A stretch of DNA of 8,629 nt from Candidatus Zixiibacteriota bacterium (GCA_003641415.1 QNAG01000111.1:1-8629); one strand, 5' to 3'; numbered from the stretch's first letter, positions 1-6,027 are shown. A program made the numbers and translations. The notes: generated from the letters alone by a model not told the origin.

Positions 1-379
1 CATGCACAAAGTCCATCGCCCAACCTTCGTTCGGACAGGCTGGAACAGCAATAGGGATTCGCTCGCAGACGATCTTACAGAAACGTCTTTTCCGACGTAA
101 AGCAAGGCCTTCCCGGGAATATAACCGCTCTATTCGTTTATGGTTCACAACCCAGCTTTGGCGACTGAGACGATCATGTAACTGACGATAGCCTGTCCTG
201 GAATGTGATTGAGCCATTTCTATCAGAGCCTGACGTAATTCGGTATTATGATCCGGACACTTTCGGTAATGCTTCACGCTCCGGGAAAGCTCTACCAGTT
301 TGCACGCCTGACGTTCACTCATTAGATACCTCACCTGAACGTGATTAACTGCTTGTCGTCGAACATCAGGCGTTACCAG
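1..379 (-). CDS. IS3-family transposase OrfB (DDE integrase-like), 5' part only
   Basis: I translated this frame by hand because it runs off the window. It gives 126 codons, beginning LVTPDVRRQAVNHV just after the frameshift site and ending WAMDFVH at the left edge. These are hallmarks of IS407-group OrfB: the LVTPDVRR start, a second helix-turn-helix with SERQACKLV and SRTGYRQLHDRL, the RIERLYSREGLALRRK segment, and the WAMDF block. The Asp of that block, codon at 13-11, is the expected first residue of the DDE triad; the other two lie outside the window. An internal ATG at 322-320 (MSERQACK) exists but has no clear Shine-Dalgarno site. The main product is therefore probably the OrfAB fusion made by -1 frameshifting. 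No stop or frameshift lesion is seen in the visible part. Confidence 0.85.
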   Translation of the reverse strand, partial: MVTPDVRRQAVNHVQVRYLMSERQACKLVELSRSVKHYRKCPDHNTELRQALIEMAQSHSRTGYRQLHDRLSRQSWVVNHKRIERLYSREGLALRRKRRFCKIVCERIPIAVPACPNEGWAMDFVH

Positions 380-639
380 TTTTTTGAGAGAACATCCTTC
401 AGCGCGTCTATCTCAAGCTCTTTGTTGGCCACAATTCGCTTAAGACGAGCATTCTCTGATTCCAACTCCTTGAGACGACGAGCATCGGAAACTGTCATAT
501 CCCCATACTTCTTGCGCCAGTTATAAAACGTGGCATCACTCATTCCGTACTTTCGACAAAGCTCTGAAGCCGATACGCCGGCCTCATTCTCTTTTAATAT
601 CGAGACAATCTTCTCGACACTCCACTTGATCTTCTTCAT
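373..639 (-). CDS. IS3-family transposase OrfA (helix-turn-helix, leucine zipper)
   Basis: This 88-residue protein is the normal size for OrfA of the IS407 group. Residues about 6-45 form the helix-turn-helix that binds the element's ends, with the family phrases AGVSASELCRKYG and SDATFYNWRKKYG. Residues about 53-86 are a heptad-patterned coiled coil (RLKELESENARLKRIV onward) that multimerises OrfA and OrfAB. The ATG at 639-637 follows a strong AGGAGGA site with about 4 nt spacing. The gene ends TCA AAA AAC TGG TAA, and the A_AAA_AAC heptamer two codons before the stop is the slip site into orfB. OrfA alone usually regulates transposition, while the fusion is the active transposase. This function is taken from the family; only motifs and architecture are visible here. 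Confidence 0.92.
   Translation of the reverse strand: MKKIKWSVEKIVSILKENEAGVSASELCRKYGMSDATFYNWRKKYGDMTVSDARRLKELESENARLKRIVANKELEIDALKDVLSKNW
379..385 (-). promoter_or_regulatory. Programmed -1 ribosomal frameshift heptamer A_AAA_AAC
   Basis: On the minus strand the heptamer AAAAAAC sits in orfA frame as (TC)A AAA AAC, eight bases before the orfA stop codon ends. Slipping back one base gives AAA AAA, then CTG GTA ACG, which is exactly the conserved LVTPDVRR start of the OrfB frame. This matches the canonical X_XXY_YYZ slippery site used by IS3-family elements to make the OrfAB transposase. I did not identify a convincing stimulatory hairpin or pseudoknot just downstream. Confidence 0.8.
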
Positions 640-656
640 CTGGTCCTCCTGTCTAC

Positions 657-684
657 AATTTACAACAGAAAGACTAATTTACAA
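657..684 (-). promoter_or_regulatory. Candidate orfA promoter built on a 9-bp direct repeat
   Basis: The 9-mer AATTTACAA occurs twice, at 657-665 and 676-684 on the plus strand, 19 bp apart start to start. Read on the minus strand, the outer copy supplies TTGTAA (684-679) as a -35-like box and the inner copy supplies TAAATT (662-657) as a -10-like box, with a 16-bp spacer, upstream of the orfA Shine-Dalgarno site. Each box matches the sigma-70 consensus at four of six positions. The repeat could equally be a pair of OrfA/transposase binding sites near the end of the element, and both roles are possible together. This is inference from position and sequence only. Confidence 0.35.
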
Positions 685-718
685 ATGGTACTATTTCAGG
701 GGGGCGCATCAGAGATTT

Positions 719-799
719 ATGAATTGCTTTCGATTTATAGTCGCGGTCTTGATAATCGCTGCATTGGGTTTCATATCGTGCTCGCAAGAAACTCAATAG
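719..799 (+). CDS. 26-codon lipoprotein-signal-like micro-ORF (possible remnant)
   Basis: A short reading frame starts at ATG 719 immediately beyond the insertion-sequence end and stops at TAG 797-799. Its product begins MNCFRF, continues with a hydrophobic stretch (IVAVLIIAALGFIS), then Cys21 and SQETQ. This is the layout of a lipoprotein signal peptide (n-region, h-region, lipobox-like FISC), but only a six-residue mature part follows. The lipobox is imperfect, with Phe at -3. The Shine-Dalgarno site is weak (AGAG at 711-714). It could be a tiny lipoprotein, the leftover 5' end of a lipoprotein gene damaged near the insertion, or chance. The protein family cannot be recognised. Confidence 0.25.
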   Translation: MNCFRFIVAVLIIAALGFISCSQETQ

Positions 800-847
800 G
801 ATACCACTACCGATTTGTCTCTGAGTGATAATAAAGGTGACAATTAT

Positions 848-1222
848 ATGTTGGAACCTGCCTATTTGGTAACGATGCACGTCCCAAATGCTGATGTCGA
901 TAGAGTTCTCGAGTTCGTGGCAAAAGAAGTAGGTTTGTTTTATGGTAAGTATGATAACGTCGCTTACCTTGACGCAGCTGGTTTGGAACAATATCGGCCC
1001 CTTGAGGGATCAAAGGGAGGTGCGCTAGACAGCACTTGGCGTGAACCGACTACACGTGTACACTTCTCAGTTCCAAGGGACAAAGTTATTCTGAAAAAGG
1101 CTTTAGATGCAGCTTACTTTGTACATAGCTATGAAGAACCGGTGTTCTATATAAGTGAAGTTTGGCGTACAAAAGCTACAAGTCCAGATGACTCAAATCC
1201 AAACAAATGGTGGAATCAGTAA
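848..1222 (+). CDS. Standalone YqfO/NIF3-insert-like (PII/CutA-fold) protein
   Basis: The 124-residue product resembles the CutA/PII-like domain found as an insert in bacterial NIF3 proteins such as Bacillus YqfO and also found alone, where databases often call it 'NGG1p-interacting factor NIF3'. The supporting blocks in order are a first strand and helix (YLVTMHVPNADVDRVLEFV, 6-24), GKYDNVAY (33-40), the YRPLEGSKGG loop (49-58), a middle strand TRVHFSVPRDKV (69-80), and the signature HSYEEPVFYI (93-102), matching the usual HPYEEP. A hydrophilic tail of about 17 residues follows. The family's function is unknown, with metal or small-ligand binding suspected from the fold. ATG 848 is chosen because AAAGGTG lies 7 nt upstream; an in-frame TTG at 815 would add 11 residues not typical of the family. 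The gene stands alone, with no operon partner in view. Confidence 0.75.
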   Translation: MLEPAYLVTMHVPNADVDRVLEFVAKEVGLFYGKYDNVAYLDAAGLEQYRPLEGSKGGALDSTWREPTTRVHFSVPRDKVILKKALDAAYFVHSYEEPVFYISEVWRTKATSPDDSNPNKWWNQ

Positions 1223-1769
1223 GATTCAGCAGTAGCGACAAAAAAACAAATTACGGAACATCAGGGGGCCCCTGCAGAGTTAATCTATTACCTTCCAACG
1301 AGTTCCTCTACCCGAGGAGTGGCCGGTTTTCACTGGAAGTACGAACTGCACAAAAGTTTGCTGAGTGGGAGGTCCGCCCCGCCATTTTTTATCCCGATAT
1401 CTTCCAATAAATTACGAGCGCCTAAAAATCCGATATCACTCTCAGCAAACTTAGCTGGACAAGCCTATATAATCTCCAAGTCCACTTGCTGTCGAACGAT
1501 TGAGATTTAGTTTTTATAGTCAAAGTGTGAACTCTCTACGTAATGCCAAATTGTCACTCTATGCGACATATTGACTCAGCTGAGCGCCACAATGGCACTA
1601 TTGGCTGCATTTTTGGCAGATTGGCGGATGATCCACTTTCTGTTTTTTTGTGGTTAATCTGTTATAGTACAGAGGGTTATATGTTTGGTACGATTCTTGC
1701 TGGGAACTTTTTCGAGAACAGAAGCATAAAAACTAGTAACCGCTAATCTCTTTGAAGGAGGTGGTTTAA
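1223..1769 (+). other. Gene-poor interval of about 550 bp
   Basis: I see no convincing gene on either strand here. The small open frames at 1207-1410, 1319-1510 and 1543-1746 lack good ribosome-binding sites, recognisable motifs or plausible composition. Small structures present are a 13-bp inverted repeat CAGGGG-G-CCCCTG at 1262-1274 with no T-tract, a 10-bp palindrome CTCAGCTGAG at 1575-1584, and a repeated CCGATATC at 1394-1401 and 1430-1437. A TATAGT hexamer at 1663-1668 could be a -10 box but has no good -35 at the right distance. The right end is the control region for hsp20. The segment around 1315-1345 (GAGTGGCCGGTTTTCACTGG) has the look of a decayed insertion-sequence end, but this is weak. 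Confidence 0.6.
1703..1731 (+). promoter_or_regulatory. Candidate ECF-sigma (sigma-E-like) promoter upstream of hsp20-htrA
   Basis: GGAACTT at 1703-1709 matches the E. coli sigma-E -35 consensus exactly and is followed after 15 bp by CATAAA (1725-1730), a weaker -10 candidate. Transcription would start near 1737, giving a leader of about 30 nt that contains the strong AAGGAGGTG Shine-Dalgarno site of hsp20. Envelope-stress control of an htrA/degP gene is well known in Proteobacteria, so the location makes sense. The -10 box does not match TCTGA/TCAAA well, and the sigma factors of this organism are unknown, so the call is tentative. Confidence 0.3.
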
Positions 1770-2204
1770 ATGACGAACTTGATACCTGTTAAGGACAACG
1801 TCAGGAATCGTTGGCTGGACTCCATCTTTGAAGATTTTTTCTCGTCACCGAGTGTCTTCGATAGGCGTGGAGTCGGTCTATTCCCGCGGGTGAATGTCAT
1901 CGACGACGATGATCACTTCGTTTTCGAATTCGAAATCCCGGGAGTAGAGAAGAAGGACATTGGTGTCACTATCACCAACAACATCCTGAGTGTGTCCGGA
2001 GAACGTCAATCTCGAAAGAAGTCTGACAAGGATCGGTACATCCGTGAGGAACTCTTGACAGGTTCTTTCGAGCGTCAGTTCACTCTTCCTGATTCTGTCA
2101 AGAGCGACTCAATCAAGGCGGAATACAAGAATGGTATCCTCGAAGTCAGACTTGACAAGAAAGAGGAAGTAAAACCAAAACAAATCGAAGTCAAAGTCTC
2201 ATAG
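1770..2204 (+). CDS. Hsp20-family small heat-shock protein (alpha-crystallin domain)
   Basis: The 144-residue protein is the usual size for a bacterial Hsp20. These ATP-independent cytoplasmic holdases bind unfolding proteins and keep them refoldable by DnaK/ClpB. Residues 1-38 form the variable N-terminal arm, including the aromatic WLDSIFEDFF segment. The alpha-crystallin domain spans about 39-131, with PRVNVIDDDDHF, EIPGVEKKDI (55-64), LSVSGER (73-79), the EELLTGSFERQFTLP strand-loop, and the hallmark AEYKNGILEV (117-126). The C-terminal tail ends with an I-x-V motif (Ile139-Val141) that normally docks into neighbouring subunits to build oligomers. ATG 1770 is set by AAGGAGGTG at 1755-1763, a near-perfect Shine-Dalgarno site that implies strong translation. 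The gene lies 103 bp before the protease gene on the same strand. Confidence 0.95.
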   Translation: MTNLIPVKDNVRNRWLDSIFEDFFSSPSVFDRRGVGLFPRVNVIDDDDHFVFEFEIPGVEKKDIGVTITNNILSVSGERQSRKKSDKDRYIREELLTGSFERQFTLPDSVKSDSIKAEYKNGILEVRLDKKEEVKPKQIEVKVS

Positions 2205-2228
2205 ACCTGACTTCAACAAACTTAAGGG

Positions 2229-2258
2229 TCGAGGGATATGCTCTGCCATATCCCTCGA
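2229..2258 (+). terminator. Strong hairpin between hsp20 and htrA (12-bp perfect arms, no T-tract)
   Basis: TCGAGGGATATG (2229-2240) pairs perfectly with CATATCCCTCGA (2247-2258) around the six-base loop CTCTGC, and one further G-U pair is possible outside. It begins 24 nt after the hsp20 stop. The stem is followed by TAAGTGAAAGGA rather than a run of T, so it is not a standard intrinsic terminator on the plus strand. It may attenuate readthrough or act as a 3'-end stabilising or processing hairpin that makes hsp20 mRNA more abundant than htrA. It is symmetric enough that a protein-binding operator is also conceivable. The structure is certain; its function is not. Confidence 0.5.
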
Positions 2259-2307
2259 TAAGTGAAAGGAATAACTTCATAGAAATACCATAGCAAAGGA
2301 ACATGAC

Positions 2308-3810
2308 ATGACAAGTACGGTAGTAACGAAACTGAAAAGATACCAGCTTTTCACTGTTGCCGTAGTCGTGATTGCCATTACTATAGGAGTCTTCTCGTAC
2401 CCCGGCGATACGGATATCGCAACGGCGCAGGTAGAGCCAATTAAAGAATATAGTCTCTCATCTCTTCGTGATTTAAATCAAGCATTTATAGACATCGCTG
2501 CAGCTGTTAAACCAGCGGTAGTAACCGTATCCACAGAACGTATCCTCCGACAGCGCCATTTCAATCCATTCGGATTTCCATTCGCGAATGATCCTTTCTT
2601 CGAACGCTTCTTCGGACCATATCGATACAAAGAACAACCTCGCGAACGAGAGTTCCGACAGCAGGGTCTCGGGTCTGGAGTAATTATTGATTCGGATGGT
2701 TATATCGTCACCAATAATCATGTAATAGACGAAGCTGACAGTGTATTTGTCCGTACTTTCGATGGCAAGAAACATAGAGCTGAGATCGTTGGTGCGGATC
2801 CGAAGACTGATATAGCTGTGCTAAAGATCGATGAAAGTGACCTCGAGCACCTCACATTCGGTAACAGTGATAAGCTGCGGGTTGGGGAAATAGTCCTGGC
2901 CATCGGGAGTCCGATGAGTGAGAACCTGGCACATACGGTGACTCAAGGGATCGTAAGCGCTAAGGGGCGATCCGATGTGGGTCTGGCTGAGTATGAGGAT
3001 TTCATACAAACAGACGCCGCCATCAATCCCGGAAATTCTGGAGGTCCACTGGTAAACCTGGATGGTGAGCTTGTTGGTATTAATACTGCCATTGTTACCA
3101 GAAGTGGCGGCTATCAGGGTATAGGCTTTGCAGTTCCATCAAACATGGTGCAGTCAATCATGAATTCGCTTATAGCTGAAGGTCGTGTCATTCGTGGTTG
3201 GCTTGGAGTTTACATCCAACCGATTAGTGATCAGATGGCAGCGGCACTTGATCTAGAGGATACTCATGGTGCTCTTGTCAGTGAGATTGCAGATGATAGT
3301 CCGGCAAGGTCAGCTGACCTTAAGGAGGGAGATGTAATAGTATCAGTAAATGGGAGAACGATAGCATCACCCGGGGAACTCCAAAGTGCGATAGCTTCTA
3401 CATCTCCTGGCACAGATGTGGAGATAGAAGTAATACGTGACGGAAAACACAAGAGCATAGATATAACACTAGGTGAATTGTCCGATGACCTAAGTGGACG
3501 TTCTACTGACCTTGGACCGGTCGATCAACGGCTTGGATTCTCGGTTCAGTCCTTGAATCGACAATTGGCTGATCAATATGATCTGAACTTGAATCTTGAA
3601 GGGGTGGTTGTAGTTGGAGTCGAGGAAGGAACCGGTGCGTCTAGAGCCGGGCTAAAGGAAGGCGATCTAATCATCCAATTGAACCGTCAAAAAGTGCGAT
3701 CGCTCTCCGATTTCGAGGAGATTGTCGCCGACCTCGATTCCGGGAGTTCCATCCTGCTTAGAATAGTGAGAGGTGACAGAAGTCTGTATTTGGCCTTTGA
3801 GCTTAGCTAG
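2308..3810 (+). CDS. HtrA/DegP-type periplasmic serine protease with two PDZ domains
   Basis: The 500-residue protein is a DegP/DegQ/MucD-type envelope quality-control protease that degrades misfolded exported proteins. Residues 13-30 are hydrophobic and followed by a possible signal-peptidase site (ATA|Q, 38-41), so it is exported or membrane-anchored. A linker rich in Phe and Pro (83-104, including DPFFERFFG) is a normal part of this group. The trypsin-like domain follows, with catalytic His138 in TNNHVI, Asp168 in DPKTDIAVL and Ser244 in NPGNSGGPL; the triad is complete. PDZ1 spans about 297-388 (RGWLGVYIQ; SPARSADLKEGDVI) and PDZ2 about 405-498 (GASRAGLKEGDLI). Two PDZ domains argue against the single-PDZ DegS type. 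ATG 2308 is preceded by AAAGGA at 2295-2300; an overlapping ATG at 2303 is out of frame and stops at once. It probably shares transcription with hsp20. Confidence 0.95.
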   Translation: MTSTVVTKLKRYQLFTVAVVVIAITIGVFSYPGDTDIATAQVEPIKEYSLSSLRDLNQAFIDIAAAVKPAVVTVSTERILRQRHFNPFGFPFANDPFFERFFGPYRYKEQPREREFRQQGLGSGVIIDSDGYIVTNNHVIDEADSVFVRTFDGKKHRAEIVGADPKTDIAVLKIDESDLEHLTFGNSDKLRVGEIVLAIGSPMSENLAHTVTQGIVSAKGRSDVGLAEYEDFIQTDAAINPGNSGGPLVNLDGELVGINTAIVTRSGGYQGIGFAVPSNMVQSIMNSLIAEGRVIRGWLGVYIQPISDQMAAALDLEDTHGALVSEIADDSPARSADLKEGDVIVSVNGRTIASPGELQSAIASTSPGTDVEIEVIRDGKHKSIDITLGELSDDLSGRSTDLGPVDQRLGFSVQSLNRQLADQYDLNLNLEGVVVVGVEEGTGASRAGLKEGDLIIQLNRQKVRSLSDFEEIVADLDSGSSILLRIVRGDRSLYLAFELS

Positions 3811-4060
3811 ATTGAAGGTCGATAGGCCTGCCGCAAGGCAATTGCTCCAGTTCTCTCTACTTCTTGAAAGAAACAATGGAGAGGTGCTTTAAGACACGGG
3901 ACGGTAGCCTAGCAGCTTGATACATATTAGAACATGAAGTGTGCCTAGTTGATAAAATACAGCGAATAAGGATGAAATGGTTTGATACTTTGGCGTATTG
4001 GCGGTGATAGAACACGTATGTCCATTGCTAATATGTTGATTTGCATAATGAGGAATTGGC
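3811..4060 (+). other. 250-bp spacer between the stress genes and the glycan operon
   Basis: No gene is apparent. A short stem with a GNRA-type loop (TGCC-GCAA-GGCA, 3829-3840) and a looser stem pairing CTCTC (3853-3857) with GAGAG (3879-3883) lie after the htrA stop; neither has a T-tract, so termination is unproven. TTGATA occurs at 3949-3954 and again at 3982-3987 as -35-like boxes, but the -10 positions are poor (ATGAAA and TGATAG at 17 bp). CATAAT at 4044-4049 is a good -10 hexamer, but it lies so close to the ATG at 4061 that the mRNA would be almost leaderless. The promoter of the downstream operon should be somewhere here, but I cannot pinpoint it. Confidence 0.45.
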
Positions 4061-5086
4061 ATGCACGTAGCTGTGCTTTCACCAATAGCATGGAGGACCC
4101 CTCCGAAAGAATATGGTCCCTGGGAGCAAGTAGTTTCACTACTCGCTGAAGGCTTGATTGAAAAAGACATAGACGTAACTCTATTCGCTACAGGAAACTC
4201 CCAAACCAAAGCCAAACTTCACGCTATCGCGCTGCATGGATACGAAGAAGACCGTTCGCTCATACCCAAGGTCTGGGAATGTCTTCATATTTCGGAAGTA
4301 TTCGAGCGAGCCAGCGACTTCGACTTAATCCATAACCACTTTGATTTTCTTCCCCTGACGTTTTCACGCTTGGTCAAAACGCCGGTCGTTACTACCATCC
4401 ACGGCTTTTCGTCACCCGGTATTTTGCCAGTGTACGAGAAGTATGATGACAGTTCATACTACGTAGCGATAAGTAACTCTGACAAGTCGACAAAGCTGCA
4501 CTACATAGCTACGGTATATCACGGTATTGACATCAAACAGTTCACATTCCGAGAACATCCGGAAGGTGACTATCTGATATTCCTTGGTCGCATACATCCT
4601 GATAAGGGGACTAAGGAAGCTATTGAGATAGCCAGCAACTGTGGATTACGTCTAATCATCGCCGGAATAATCCAGGATCAGGCGTACTTCGATCGCTATG
4701 TGAGTGGATTCCTGAAGGATGGAGAAGTAGACTTCGTGGGATCTGTAGGACCCAACCAGCGAGATGACCTTCTAGGCAATGCATTGGCACTGTTGCATCC
4801 GATAAGCTTTGACGAACCTTTTGGCTTGTCGGTGGTGGAGTCCATGGCTTGTGGTACTCCCGTGATCGCCTTCAACAAAGGCAGTATGCCAGAAATAATC
4901 ACCGATGGTGTCGACGGCTTCTTGGTAAGAAATGTAGAGGAGGCGATTCTAGCTGTAGGACGCATCAAATCCATAGAAAGAGGCGTATGCAGAAAAACCA
5001 TACAAGATCGATTCACTGTATCCAGAATGGTTGATGAGTATATTGCCGTTTATCAGAAGGTTCTCAATGGTGAGAATAGGACATGA
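4061..5086 (+). CDS. Glycosyltransferase family 4 (GT-B fold, retaining)
   Basis: The 341-residue enzyme is a compact GT4 glycosyltransferase that would transfer a sugar from a nucleotide donor in the cytoplasm. The N-terminal Rossmann half starts VAVLSPIAWRTPPKEYGPWEQVV, the GT4 pattern with a glycine-rich acceptor loop, and includes DLIHNHFDF (88-96) and TTIHGF (111-116). The C-terminal half begins LIFLGRIHPDKGTKEAIEI (172-190), where Arg177 and Lys182 match donor-phosphate ligands. It contains the E-x7-E motif in FDEPFGLSVVE (Glu252, Glu260) and ACGTPVIAF (263-271). No membrane segment is seen. The donor and acceptor cannot be read from sequence. ATG 4061 follows AGGA at 4051-4054. The gene ends in ATGA, overlapping the GH130 start by 4 bp, so the two are translationally coupled. 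Confidence 0.92.
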   Translation: MHVAVLSPIAWRTPPKEYGPWEQVVSLLAEGLIEKDIDVTLFATGNSQTKAKLHAIALHGYEEDRSLIPKVWECLHISEVFERASDFDLIHNHFDFLPLTFSRLVKTPVVTTIHGFSSPGILPVYEKYDDSSYYVAISNSDKSTKLHYIATVYHGIDIKQFTFREHPEGDYLIFLGRIHPDKGTKEAIEIASNCGLRLIIAGIIQDQAYFDRYVSGFLKDGEVDFVGSVGPNQRDDLLGNALALLHPISFDEPFGLSVVESMACGTPVIAFNKGSMPEIITDGVDGFLVRNVEEAILAVGRIKSIERGVCRKTIQDRFTVSRMVDEYIAVYQKVLNGENRT

Positions 5087-6027
5087 TTGAACCAACTATA
5101 AATAGATATAGTAAGAATCCAATCTTGACCAAAGAAGATGTCCCTTACCGGGTAGCGACGGTACACAATGCAGGGGCAGTGAAACATGACGGCAAGTACA
5201 TCCTCCTCTTTCGATCCCATCTGTATAATGGCAGATCCATAATCGGGCAGGCGAGAAGTACTGACGGATTCAGGTTCGAGGTTAACCCTGAACCATTCCT
5301 AACACCTGACAGAAGTGGTCCGTTTGCAGAATATGAGGAATACGGGGTCGAGGACTGTCGTATATGTGCAATGCCTGGCGATAGCTATCTACTGACATAC
5401 AGTGCGTATTCGCGTCACGGCGTTAGAATAATGCTGGCGAGGACAACAGATTTTCTGAGTGTGGAAAAAATCGCGGCTATTAGTCAGGCTGACATGCGAA
5501 ATGTTGTCGTGTTTCCTCAGAAATTCAATGACCAATACGTAAGGCTAGATCGTCCTCATACGGAAATATCTCCCTGGTCAATATGGATATCATATTCACC
5601 GGATCTTATCCATTGGGGCAACTCGCGCGTAATCATGAAGCCGCAGCAATACCACTGGGATGAGATGAAAATCGGTCCCGGTGCGACACCCATACGAACA
5701 GATGCAGGCTGGATTCATATCTATCACGGCGTGTTTTCGACAATGTCAGGTGGCGTATATAGGCTGGGAGTAGCCCTTCATGATCTGGAAGACCCGTCGA
5801 AGATCCTTGGGGTGGCGGATGATTGGATACTTCAGCCGGAGCAGCCATGGGAGATATCCGGCTATGTGCCGAATGTTGTGTTCAGCTGCGGGGCAATCGC
5901 AGAGCAAGATGGTACTATCTTGCTCTACTGGGGTGGTGCGGATAGTGTCATGTGTGTGGGAACTATTACGGCATCTACTTTGGTTCAATTATGCCAGGAG
6001 AATGCCAGGGGGGACTTGATTGATTAG
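5083..6027 (+). CDS. GH130-family beta-mannoside phosphorylase or hydrolase
   Basis: The 314-residue protein is a single five-bladed beta-propeller of family GH130. Characterised members mostly phosphorolyse beta-mannosides (releasing mannose 1-phosphate) and some hydrolyse them. Family blocks in order are NPILTKEDVPYRVATVHNAG (12-31), ILLFRSH (40-46), GVEDCRI (88-94) with Asp91 as the expected proton donor, NVVVFPQKF (140-148), RLDRPH (154-159), KIGPGATPI (196-204), WIHIYHGVF (210-218), YVPNVVFSCGA (261-271) and YWGGADSV (282-289). The length fits the short GH130 subgroups of about 300-330 residues rather than the roughly 390-residue GH130_1. The usual GVEDPR block has Cys92 in place of Pro. 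Lys/His/Arg phosphate ligands cannot be assigned confidently, so phosphorylase versus hydrolase stays open. No signal peptide is seen, so it is cytoplasmic. The start is fixed by the ATGA overlap with the upstream transferase. Confidence 0.88.
   Translation: MIEPTINRYSKNPILTKEDVPYRVATVHNAGAVKHDGKYILLFRSHLYNGRSIIGQARSTDGFRFEVNPEPFLTPDRSGPFAEYEEYGVEDCRICAMPGDSYLLTYSAYSRHGVRIMLARTTDFLSVEKIAAISQADMRNVVVFPQKFNDQYVRLDRPHTEISPWSIWISYSPDLIHWGNSRVIMKPQQYHWDEMKIGPGATPIRTDAGWIHIYHGVFSTMSGGVYRLGVALHDLEDPSKILGVADDWILQPEQPWEISGYVPNVVFSCGAIAEQDGTILLYWGGADSVMCVGTITASTLVQLCQENARGDLID

Larger units (their letters stand above)
1..708 (-). mobile_element. IS3-family (IS407-like) insertion sequence, partial at left window edge
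   Basis: This is one end of an IS3-family element read on the minus strand. It contains orfA (a small helix-turn-helix protein), an A-rich frameshift site, and the start of orfB (the DDE integrase-like transposase), in the order and overlap typical of the family. The outer end lies just right of orfA: on the minus strand the sequence begins TGCGCCCCCC at position 708 or, three bases further out, TGATGCGCC at 711. IS3-family ends start with TG, so either is possible. The other end is outside the window, so the inverted repeats and the target duplication cannot be checked. What is visible of both reading frames is intact, so the element may be active. The exact boundary is uncertain by a few bases. 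Confidence 0.85.

Noticed and set aside
815..847. TTG at 815 as the start of the YqfO-like gene
   Set aside because: ATG 848 has AAAGGTG at a good distance, and the extra 11 residues do not fit the family.
674..991. 105-codon minus-strand open frame opposite the start of the YqfO-like gene
   Set aside because: It lacks family motifs and a ribosome-binding site, and lies opposite a plus-strand gene with clear conserved blocks.
1593..1608. TGGCAC followed by a GC as a sigma-54 (-24/-12) promoter before hsp20
   Set aside because: The spacing between GG and the next GC is 8 or 11 bp rather than the required 10, and the TTGCW half is missing.
1319..1746. Two plus-strand open frames (1319-1510 and 1543-1746) before hsp20
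   Set aside because: Neither has a Shine-Dalgarno site, a recognisable motif or protein-like composition, and the second runs through the likely hsp20 control region.
3889..4215. 108-codon minus-strand open frame covering the spacer and the 5' end of the first glycosyltransferase
   Set aside because: It overlaps a well-supported plus-strand gene, has a low-complexity random look, and shows no motif.
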